From NCBI RefSeq assembly GCF_003610995.1, contig NZ_CP032543.1, forward strand, positions 1,860,001-1,924,000: DNA of 64,000 nucleotides, read 5' to 3'. The stretch's first letter is position 1. Every line of letters starts with the position of its first letter. Source of the DNA: Streptomyces griseus subsp. griseus (lineage in GTDB: Bacteria > Actinomycetota > Actinomycetes > Streptomycetales > Streptomycetaceae). Made by a program: the position numbers and the translations under genes. The notes below the pieces were generated by a model, which saw only the letters and a list, made by a program, of their open reading frames with translations, was not told the DNA's origin and did not search any database. This document shows, piece after piece, positions 28,770-37,330 of the stretch.

Positions 28770-30038
28770 ATGACCGTACGCCGCAGCGCAGCCGCGCTCG
28801 CGACCACCGCCGTTCTTCTGGGCGCGGCCGCACCCGTCGCGGTCGCACCCCTCGCGGTCGCCGCACCGAGCCCGTCCCCGTCGGCCAAGCTGCCGCTCGG
28901 GCTCTACGGGACGACGGACCCCACGTACGACGGGGTGTGGCGGCAGTCGCTGGCCTTCCTCGCGCAGAAGATCGAGTACGTCACGCCGGCGAAGCAGTCC
29001 GTGGACTGGCTGGTGGAGCAGCAGTGCGACAGCGGCGCGTTCACCTCCTTCCGGCCCGACGCCTCCGTGGCGTGCGACGCCTCGACCGTGATGGACACCA
29101 ACGCCACGGCCGCCGCCGTCCAGGCCATCGTGGAGCTGGGCCAGCACCGTGACGCCGCCGACAACGGCGCCGACTGGCTGAAGTCCGTCCAGAACGACGA
29201 CGGCGGCTGGGGGTACAACCCGGGCAGCCCCAGCGACGCCAACTCCACCGCCGTCGTGATCGGCGCCCTCGCCCGTACGGGTGTCCCGGTCAGCGAGCTC
29301 ACCACCGCCGACGGCAAGACCCCGTACACCGCGCTCCAGGCCCTCGCCATCCCGTGCGGGAAGAAGGACGGCGGCGCCTTCGCCTACCAGCCCGGTAAGA
29401 AGGGCGAGCTCGTCGCCAACGACGACGCCTCGGCCGCCGCCGTGCTCGGGCTGCTCGGCAAGGGCATGGCCATCGGCAACGCCAACGCGGTGAAGGACCC
29501 GGCCTGCACCAAGGGCGACGGCCTTACCGCCGAGCAGAGCGCGCAGAACGGCGCCCACTACCTCGCCGCGACCCTGGCCGCCTCCCCCTACCTGGAGCAG
29601 CCGCCGATGCCGGGCGCCGAGGCGAGCGAGCCGCAGCCCGACTTCGGCAACACGGCGGACGCGGTCGTCTCCCTCGCCGCCTCCGGCCACAAGGACAAGG
29701 CCGCCGCCTCGGTGGCGTGGCTGGAGAAGAACTCCAAGGGCTGGGCGCAGCAGGGCGGTCCCGCCGCCACCGCGCAGCTGATCTTCGCCGCGCACGCCAC
29801 CGGCACCGACGCCCGCAGCTTCGGCGGGGTCGACCTGGTCAAGCAGCTCAACACGACCGGCCCCGCCCCCGCCGCGACCGCCGCCCCCTCCCCGACGCCG
29901 ACCGGTCCGCAGCCCTCCAGCGGCACCGAGAGCGACGACGGCGGGCTCGGCGTGGGGTGGCTGATCGGCCTCGGTCTGCTCTTCGGCGCGGGCATCGGCC
30001 TCCTGCTCAGCATGCGCCGGAAGAAGCAGCAGCCGTGA
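28770..30038 (+). CDS. surface-anchored prenyltransferase-repeat protein, possible B12 capture protein
   Basis: A 422-residue exported protein. An N-terminal signal peptide ends near APLAVAAPS; a central alpha6/alpha6 toroid of squalene-cyclase-type repeats follows (VDWLVEQQCDSGAFTSF, DWLKSVQNDDGGWGYNPG, VAWLEKNSKGWAQQGG); then a Pro/Ser-rich linker; then a C-terminal membrane helix (GWLIGLGLLFGAGIGLLL) with RRKKQQP inside. The same fold is used by the animal B12 binders intrinsic factor and transcobalamin. It is the first gene after a cobalamin riboswitch and is coupled to the ECF genes, so B12 capture at the cell surface is a reasonable hypothesis. No catalytic motif is visible. Confidence 0.8.
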   Translation: MTVRRSAAALATTAVLLGAAAPVAVAPLAVAAPSPSPSAKLPLGLYGTTDPTYDGVWRQSLAFLAQKIEYVTPAKQSVDWLVEQQCDSGAFTSFRPDASVACDASTVMDTNATAAAVQAIVELGQHRDAADNGADWLKSVQNDDGGWGYNPGSPSDANSTAVVIGALARTGVPVSELTTADGKTPYTALQALAIPCGKKDGGAFAYQPGKKGELVANDDASAAAVLGLLGKGMAIGNANAVKDPACTKGDGLTAEQSAQNGAHYLAATLAASPYLEQPPMPGAEASEPQPDFGNTADAVVSLAASGHKDKAAASVAWLEKNSKGWAQQGGPAATAQLIFAAHATGTDARSFGGVDLVKQLNTTGPAPAATAAPSPTPTGPQPSSGTESDDGGLGVGWLIGLGLLFGAGIGLLLSMRRKKQQP

Positions 30039-30736
30039 CACGCACCTCGTCGGCGCTGCTCCGGAGTCCGGTCGCCGCGCTCCTCGCCGTCCTCCTCGCC
30101 GCCTCGGGCACCCTGCTCGGGGCCGGTGGGGCGCAGGCCGCCGGGTATCGCTACTGGTCCTTCTGGGAGAGCGACGGCAAGAGCTGGGCGTACGCCACCC
30201 AGGGCCCGTCCCTCGTGCGCCCCGACGACGGTACGGTCCAGGGCTTCCGGTTCGCCGTCAGCGAGGACTCCGCCGATGCCCACCGGCCGCGCCACGCCCC
30301 CGACTTCGGAGCGATCTGCGCCTCCACCCCGGCGAAGGACGGCGCCAAGCGGGTCGCCCTGGTGATCGACCCCGGTACGGCGGAGGACGCCCCGGACGGG
30401 GAGAGGCCGCCCGCGCCGCGCACCGCCTGCGCCCAGGTCGCCCCGGACGCCAGCAGCGCGGAGGCGCTCGCCTCGGTGGCGAAGCCGCTGCGGTACGACA
30501 GCAGCGCGATGATCTGCGCGATCTCGGGCTACCCGAAGACGGGCTGCGGCGAGCAGGTCTCCGGGGACGGTGACGGCAGCGGGAAGCCCACCGACGCCCC
30601 CTCCCCCTCCTCCGCCCCGGCAACGGACGACGGGAGCGGCAGCGGCGGCGGCCCCTCCGCCGGTCTCCTCCTCGGGATCGGCGCCGTCCTGCTCCTCGGC
30701 GTCGCCGCCGTGTTCCAGGCCCGCCGGCGCCGATGA
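30035..30736 (+). CDS. secreted, membrane-anchored SCO2322-type protein
   Basis: A 233-residue protein with a signal peptide (LLAVLLAASGTLLGAGGAQA), a soluble domain starting YRYWSFWESDGKSWAYATQG, a Ser/Gly/Asp linker and a C-terminal helix (AGLLLGIGAVLLLGVAAVF) ending RRRR. I recall the name SCO2322 family for such proteins; function is unknown. Cysteine pairs in the soluble domain (ICAS, TACAQV, ICAIS, GCGEQ) may form disulfides. It starts with GTG inside the previous stop codon (4-bp overlap) and ends with an ATGA overlap into the EcfT gene, so it belongs to the cobalamin-controlled operon. Confidence 0.8.
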   Translation: MTRTSSALLRSPVAALLAVLLAASGTLLGAGGAQAAGYRYWSFWESDGKSWAYATQGPSLVRPDDGTVQGFRFAVSEDSADAHRPRHAPDFGAICASTPAKDGAKRVALVIDPGTAEDAPDGERPPAPRTACAQVAPDASSAEALASVAKPLRYDSSAMICAISGYPKTGCGEQVSGDGDGSGKPTDAPSPSSAPATDDGSGSGGGPSAGLLLGIGAVLLLGVAAVFQARRRR

Positions 30737-31902
30737 CCCGCTCCCCGGGGACGGCCCGGCTGCTCCGCCGTGCCCTGCACGCGCCCGAGGCGGGCCGCTC
30801 CAACGCGCTGCCCGCCGGAGCGTGGTGGCTGTGGGCTCTGGGGCTGGCCACCGCCGCCTCCCGGACCACCAACCCCCTGCTGCTCGGCCTGCTGGTCGGC
30901 GTGGCCGGATATGTGGTGGCGGCCCGGCGCACGGACGCACCCTGGGCCCGCTCGTACGGGGCGTTCATCAAGCTCGGCCTCTTCGTCGTGGCCCTGCGCC
31001 TGGTCTTCTCCGTCTTCCTCGGCTCGCAGATCCCGGGCTCGCACACCGTGCTGACGCTGCCCGAGGCGCCGATGCCCGACTGGGCGCAGGGGGTGCGGAT
31101 CGGTGGCCGGGTCACGGCGGAGCAGCTGGTCTTCTCGCTCTACGACGGGATGAAGCTGGCCACCCTGCTGATCTGCGTCGGCGCGGCCAACTCGCTCGCC
31201 AACCCGGCCCGGCTGCTGAAGTCCCTGCCCGGTGCGCTGTACGAGGTCGGGGTCGCCGTCGTCGTCGCGATGACGTTCGCCCCGAACATGGTCGCCGATG
31301 TGGTCCGGCTGCGGACCGCGCGGCGGCTGCGGGGGCGGCCGACCGGTGGCGTCAAGGCGGTCGCGCAGATCGGACTGCCGGTGCTGGAAGGGGCGTTGGA
31401 GCGGTCGGTGGCGGTGGCCGCGTCGATGGACGCGCGGGGGTACGGGCGTACCGCCCAGGTCCCGCCCGCCGTCCGCCACACCACGGACGTGCTCACCCTC
31501 GGCGGGCTGCTCGGGGTGTGCGCCGGGACGTACGGGCTGCTCGCCGCGCAGGGGGCCGTGTACGGGCTGCCCGTTCTGCTGGCGGGGCTCGTCGCGGCGA
31601 TGGCGGGGCTGCGGCTGGGCGGGCGGCGCTCGGTGCGGACCCGCTACCGGCCGGACCGGTGGGGGGTGCGGGCCTGGCTGGTGGCGGGGTCGGGAGCGGT
31701 GGTGGCGGCCGCGATGATCTGGGCGGGCTCGGTCGATCCGGAGGCGCTGCACCCCGGCGTCGTCCCGCTGACCGCGCCCGTGCTGCCGCTGTGGCCGGCG
31801 GGGGCTGTGCTGATCGGGCTGGTGCCCGCGCTGGCCGCCCCCGTACCGCCGTCCCCACGCGGCCCCGAAGAACACGACCCTCGCGGCAAGGAGCAGGCGT
31901 GA
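30733..31902 (+). CDS. ECF transporter transmembrane component (EcfT/CbiQ)
   Basis: A 389-residue membrane protein, the coupling subunit of an energy-coupling-factor importer. It has several hydrophobic helices and the family's cytoplasmic coupling region with AASMDARGYGRTAQ and VVVAMTFAPNMVADVVRLRTARRL, whose Ala-Arg-Gly motifs contact the ATPases. Length exceeds simple CbiQ because of an extra N-terminal part. It is coupled to neighbours on both sides. With the cobalamin riboswitch upstream, corrinoid import is the likely task. Confidence 0.88.
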   Translation: MTRSPGTARLLRRALHAPEAGRSNALPAGAWWLWALGLATAASRTTNPLLLGLLVGVAGYVVAARRTDAPWARSYGAFIKLGLFVVALRLVFSVFLGSQIPGSHTVLTLPEAPMPDWAQGVRIGGRVTAEQLVFSLYDGMKLATLLICVGAANSLANPARLLKSLPGALYEVGVAVVVAMTFAPNMVADVVRLRTARRLRGRPTGGVKAVAQIGLPVLEGALERSVAVAASMDARGYGRTAQVPPAVRHTTDVLTLGGLLGVCAGTYGLLAAQGAVYGLPVLLAGLVAAMAGLRLGGRRSVRTRYRPDRWGVRAWLVAGSGAVVAAAMIWAGSVDPEALHPGVVPLTAPVLPLWPAGAVLIGLVPALAAPVPPSPRGPEEHDPRGKEQA

Positions 31903-33608
31903 TCAGGTTCGAGCAGGTCTCCGTGCGGTACGACGGGACGGACCGGCCCACCCTCTCCGGTGTCGATCTCGCGGTCCCGGAAGGGGAGTTGGTGCTGCTC
32001 GTCGGGCCGTCGGGGGTCGGCAAGTCGACGTTTCTCGGTACGGTCTCGGGGCTCGTGCCGCACTTCACGGGCGGGGTGCTGGGCGGCCGGGTCACGGTGG
32101 GCGGGCGGGACACCCGCACCCACAAGCCGCGTGAACTGGCCGATCTGGTGGGCACGGTGGGGCAGGACCCGGCGGCCCATTTCGTCACGGACACGGTCGA
32201 GGACGAACTCGCCTACGGCATGGAGTCGTTGGGCCTGGCGCCGGATGTGATGCGGCGGCGCGTGGAGGAGACGCTCGATCTGCTGGGCCTGGCCGAGCTG
32301 CGCGACCGGCCGATCGCGACGCTCTCGGGCGGCCAGCAGCAGCGGGTGGCGATCGGTTCGGTGCTGACCCCGCACCCCAAGGTGCTGGTCCTCGACGAGC
32401 CGACGTCCGCGCTGGACCCGGCGGCGGCCGAGGAGGTCCTGGCGGTGCTGCAACGGCTGGTGCACGACCTGGGGACGACCGTGCTGATGGCCGAGCACCG
32501 GCTGGAGCGGGTGGTGCAGTACGCGGACCAGGTCGTCCTGCTGCCCGCGCCGGGCGCCGCCCCGGTGATGGGCGCGCCCGCCGACATGATGGCCCTCTCG
32601 CCGGTCCGGCCGCCGGTGGCCGAGCTGGGGCTGCTGGCGGGGTGGGACCCGCTGCCGCTCTCCGTACGCGATGCCCGGCGGGGGGCCGGTGACCTGCGGG
32701 CCCGGCTGGCGTCGGCCTCGCCGCCGGGGCCTCCCCTGAACGCGAACGTGTCCGTCGTGCCCCCGCCCGTATCCCCCGGCCTCCGCCCCGGGCGGATCGC
32801 CCGGCTCCTGGGCCGTACGAAGGCCGTGGAAGCGCCCGGCCCCGCCGACCCCGTCACCCGGGTCGAGTCCCTCGGCGTGCGGCGTGGGCGGATCGAGGCG
32901 CTGCGGCGCGTCACGCTCACTGTGGCGCCCGGCGAGACCGTGGCGCTGATGGGCCGTAACGGGGCCGGGAAGTCCACGCTGCTGGGCTCCCTCGTCGGCA
33001 TGGTGGAGCCCACCTCGGGTTCCGTGCGCGTCGGTGGCCTGGCCCCCGCCCGTACCGATCCGCGCGCCATGATCCGCCGCGTCGGCCTCGTCCCGCAGGA
33101 GCCGCGCGACCTGCTGTACGCGGACACCGTGGCCGCCGAGTGCGCCGCCGCCGACCGGGACGCGGGCGCGGACGCGGGCACCTGCCGGGCGCTGGTCTCC
33201 GAGCTGCTGCCGGGCGTCGAGGACGGTACGCATCCGCGCGACCTCTCCGAGGGGCAGCGGCTCGCCCTGGCCCTCGCGCTGGTGCTGACCGCCCGCCCGC
33301 CGCTGTTGCTGCTGGACGAGCCCACCCGGGGCCTGGACTACGCGGCGAAGGGGCGGCTCGTCGGCGTACTGCGGTCGCTGGCGGCCGGGGGCCACGCGAT
33401 CGTCCTGGCCACGCACGATGTGGAGCTGGCGGCGGAGCTGGCCCACCGGGTGGTGATCCTCGCCGACGGGGAGGTCGTCGCGGACGGCCCGACCGGGCGG
33501 GTGGTCGTCTCCTCCCCCGCCTTCGCCCCGCAGACGGCGAAGATCCTGGCCCCGCAGGAGTGGCTGACGGTCTCCCAGGTGCGCGGCGCGCTGGAGGCGG
33601 GCGCGTGA
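31899..33608 (+). CDS. ECF transporter ATPase, fused EcfA-EcfA' pair
   Basis: A 569-residue protein with two ABC domains in one chain. Domain 1: Walker A GPSGVGKST (about residue 38), signature LSGGQQQRV, Walker B VLVLDEPTSALD, H-loop MAEH. Domain 2: Walker A GRNGAGKST (about 352), a degenerate signature LSEGQRLAL, Walker B LLLLDEPTRGLD, H-loop ATHD. The weaker second signature suggests unequal ATP sites. It drives the EcfT/EcfS importer. GTG 31899 overlaps the EcfT stop by 4 bp. Confidence 0.93.
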   Translation: MIRFEQVSVRYDGTDRPTLSGVDLAVPEGELVLLVGPSGVGKSTFLGTVSGLVPHFTGGVLGGRVTVGGRDTRTHKPRELADLVGTVGQDPAAHFVTDTVEDELAYGMESLGLAPDVMRRRVEETLDLLGLAELRDRPIATLSGGQQQRVAIGSVLTPHPKVLVLDEPTSALDPAAAEEVLAVLQRLVHDLGTTVLMAEHRLERVVQYADQVVLLPAPGAAPVMGAPADMMALSPVRPPVAELGLLAGWDPLPLSVRDARRGAGDLRARLASASPPGPPLNANVSVVPPPVSPGLRPGRIARLLGRTKAVEAPGPADPVTRVESLGVRRGRIEALRRVTLTVAPGETVALMGRNGAGKSTLLGSLVGMVEPTSGSVRVGGLAPARTDPRAMIRRVGLVPQEPRDLLYADTVAAECAAADRDAGADAGTCRALVSELLPGVEDGTHPRDLSEGQRLALALALVLTARPPLLLLDEPTRGLDYAAKGRLVGVLRSLAAGGHAIVLATHDVELAAELAHRVVILADGEVVADGPTGRVVVSSPAFAPQTAKILAPQEWLTVSQVRGALEAGA

Positions 33609-34444
33609 GCGTCACGGAGAGGGCGCGGGCTCCCCGGCCCGTGCGGCTCGGGCCGAAGTCGGTGGCCGCGCTGGTGCTGGTGAGCGGGGTCGGGGTGGTC
33701 GCCTTCGGGTGGCCGCTGCTGGCCGGTGCCGGGTCCGGGCTCGCGCATGCCCAGGACGCGCCGTGGCTGTTCGCCGCGCTGCTGCCGTTGCTGGTCGCGG
33801 TGGTGGTGGCGACGATCTCGGAGTCCGGGATGGACGCCAAGGCCGTCGCGATGCTCGGTGTGCTGGCGGCGGTCGGGGCCGCGCTGCGCCCGCTGGGGGC
33901 GGGGACGGCGGGGCTGGAGCCGATGTTCTTCCTGATGGTGCTGAGCGGACGGGTGCTGGGGCCCGGCTTCGGCTTCGTGCTCGGCTCGGTGACGATGTTC
34001 GCGTCCGCTCTGCTCACCGGCGGGGTGGGGCCGTGGATGCCGTTCCAGATGCTGTCGATGGGCTGGTTCACGATGGGCGCGGGGCTGCTGCCGGGCGCGG
34101 ACCGGCTGCGTGGCCGGGCCGAGCTGGCGATGCTCGCGGTCTACGGGTCCGTGGCGGCGTTCGCGTACGGCACGATCATGAATCTGTACGGGTGGACGAT
34201 CATCCCGGGGCTCGGCTCGGGCATCTCGTTCGTCGCGGGCGACCCGCTCCACGAGAACCTGGTGCGCTTCCTCGCCTACTGCGCGGCGACCTCGCTGGGG
34301 TGGGACCTGGGCCGGGCGGTGCTCACGGTCGTCCTGACGCTGACGATCGGCCCGACGCTGCTGAAGGCGTTGCGGCGGGCGACCCGGCGGGCGGCGTTCG
34401 ACGCGCGCGTGGGGTTCGAGGACGACCGGTCGCAGGAGCCTTGA
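33605..34444 (+). CDS. ECF transporter substrate-binding membrane component (EcfS)
   Basis: A 279-residue membrane protein with about six helices, including the motif-rich MLSGRVLGPGFGFVLGSVTMFASALLTGG-type stretch (about residues 110-140) that in S components lines the substrate cavity. It completes the ECF set and is coupled by a 4-bp GTGA overlap. From the operon's cobalamin riboswitch, its substrate is probably B12 or a precursor. It ends convergent with the FadA5-like thiolase, with a small inverted repeat (about 34459-34484) that may terminate both. Confidence 0.87.
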   Translation: MSVTERARAPRPVRLGPKSVAALVLVSGVGVVAFGWPLLAGAGSGLAHAQDAPWLFAALLPLLVAVVVATISESGMDAKAVAMLGVLAAVGAALRPLGAGTAGLEPMFFLMVLSGRVLGPGFGFVLGSVTMFASALLTGGVGPWMPFQMLSMGWFTMGAGLLPGADRLRGRAELAMLAVYGSVAAFAYGTIMNLYGWTIIPGLGSGISFVAGDPLHENLVRFLAYCAATSLGWDLGRAVLTVVLTLTIGPTLLKALRRATRRAAFDARVGFEDDRSQEP

Positions 34445-34485
34445 GGGGAGGACGGCCCCTGGGCTCCCGAGAACCCCGGGAGGGG

Positions 34486-35738
<1,253 letters not shown>

Positions 35739-35882
35739 ATGCAAGCAGTCTCGTGACGGCGGCCCGGCTGCGCAAGGGGCGTGCACCGACCGCGTACACC
35801 CCCTGCGCGCGCCCCCGCTTCAGGGGTGCCGACTGCACGCACCCCCCGCGGGGAACAGATCCGGCCAGGACCCTTGCGACTT

Positions 35883-35899
35883 GTAGAACTCGTTACTAC
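35883..35899. promoter_or_regulatory. KstR-like operator before the CYP125-like P450
   Basis: GTAGAACTCGTTACTAC is an inverted repeat around TAGAACTCGTTACT, one mismatch from TNNAACNNGTTNNA. It lies 57 bp before the P450 start, with a second KstR-like site at 35719 serving the other direction. Confidence 0.55.
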
Positions 35900-35955
35900 C
35901 TTGCGGACAGATTCTGATGGAGCGTCAGACACAGGCTCGGAGTGGAGAGGTGCCC

Positions 35956-37209
35956 ATGCGCTGCCCCCATCTGCCCGACGGGTTCGACTTCACCGACCCC
36001 GACCTTCTCCAAGCCCGGGTCCCGCACCCGGAGTTCGCGCTGATGCGGCAGACCGCGCCGGTGTGGTGGTGCACCCAGCCCGCCAACATCTCCGGCTTCG
36101 GCGACGAGGGGTACTGGGTCGTCACCCGGCACGCGGACGTCAAGTACGTTTCCACGCACCCCGAGTTGTTCTCCTCGAACACCAACACCGCGGTCATCCG
36201 CTTCAACGAGACGATCAGCCGCGACCAGATCGAGGTCCAGAAACTCATCATGCTCAACATGGACCCGCCCGAACACACCCGGGTCCGCCAGATCGTCCAG
36301 CGCGGCTTCACCCCGCGCGCGGTGCGCTCCCTGGAACAGGCGCTGCGGGCGCGGGCCCGGTCCATCGTCGAGACCGCCCACGCGACGGCCGCCGGGGCCG
36401 ACGGCTCGTTCGACTTCGTCACGAACATCGCGGTGGAGCTGCCGCTCCAGGCGATCGCCGAACTCATCGGCGTACCGCAGGAGGACCGGTCCAGGATCTT
36501 CGACTGGTCCAACAAGATGGCCGCGTACGACGATCCCGAGTACGCGATCACCGAGGAGGTCGGCGCCGAGGCGGCGATGGAGATCGTGGCGTACTCGATG
36601 AACCTGGCGGCGGCGCGCAAGGAGTGCCCGGCCCAGGACATCGTCAGCCAGCTGGTCGCGGCGGAGGGCGAAGGGAACCTGTCCTCCGACGAGTTCGGGT
36701 TCTTCGTGATCCTGCTCGCGGTGGCCGGCAACGAGACCACCCGTAACGCGATCAGCCACGGCATGCACGCCTTCCTCACCCACCCCGAGCAGTGGGAGCT
36801 CTACAAGCGGGAGCGGCCGAGGACGACCGCCGAGGAGATCGTGCGCTGGGCGACCCCCGTCGTCTCCTTCCAGCGGACCGCCACCCAGGACGTGGAGCTG
36901 GGCGGTCAGCGGATCCGGAAGGGCGAGCGGGTCGGGCTGTTCTACTCCTCGGCCAACAACGACCCCGAGGTCTTCGACGCCCCGGAGGCCTTCGACATCA
37001 CCCGCGACCCCAACCCGCACCTCGGCTTCGGGGGCGGCGGCCCGCACTTCTGCCTCGGCAAGTCGCTGGCCGTGATGGAGATCGACCTGATCTTCAACGC
37101 CATCGCGGACGTGCTGCCCGACCTGCGGCTGCTGGAGGACCCGCGGCGGCTGCGCTCGGCCTGGCTGAACGGGATCAAGCAGCTTCAGGTGAGTGCGCTC
37201 CCCTCGTGA
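35956..37209 (+). CDS. cytochrome P450, CYP125-like
   Basis: A 417-residue haem monooxygenase. The I-helix motif is VAGNETTRN, the K-helix ExxR is in EEIVRWATP, and the haem Cys is in GGGGPHFCLGKSLA. It aligns well from memory with mycobacterial CYP125A1 across the whole length (LPDGFDFTDPDL, KLIMLNMDPPEHTRVRQIV, DEFGFFVILLAVAGNETT, SAWLNGIKQLQV). CYP125 hydroxylates the terminal carbon of the sterol side chain. ATG 35956 has GGAGAGG 5 bp upstream; ATG 35917 is an alternative. A terminator follows. The natural substrate here is unknown, since most Streptomyces do not grow on cholesterol as mycobacteria do. Confidence 0.9.
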   Translation: MRCPHLPDGFDFTDPDLLQARVPHPEFALMRQTAPVWWCTQPANISGFGDEGYWVVTRHADVKYVSTHPELFSSNTNTAVIRFNETISRDQIEVQKLIMLNMDPPEHTRVRQIVQRGFTPRAVRSLEQALRARARSIVETAHATAAGADGSFDFVTNIAVELPLQAIAELIGVPQEDRSRIFDWSNKMAAYDDPEYAITEEVGAEAAMEIVAYSMNLAAARKECPAQDIVSQLVAAEGEGNLSSDEFGFFVILLAVAGNETTRNAISHGMHAFLTHPEQWELYKRERPRTTAEEIVRWATPVVSFQRTATQDVELGGQRIRKGERVGLFYSSANNDPEVFDAPEAFDITRDPNPHLGFGGGGPHFCLGKSLAVMEIDLIFNAIADVLPDLRLLEDPRRLRSAWLNGIKQLQVSALPS

Positions 37210-37273
37210 GGCCGCCCTACGAGTGGCGGGGGTGGCGCGGCGGGCGGACCACGTGAGGACGCGGCGATCCATG

Positions 37274-37322
37274 CCGAAGGGGTGCCGGGACGGCGGCATA
37301 GACCGTCCCGGCGCCCCTTCGG
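37274..37322. terminator. bidirectional terminator between P450 and GT87/PAP2 genes
   Basis: A 20-bp stem (37274-37293 pairing with 37303-37322; CCGAAGGGG...CCCCTTCGG) with a single G-T wobble and a 9-base loop, placed between two convergent genes. Confidence 0.85.
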
Positions 37323-37330
37323 GCTGTTCG

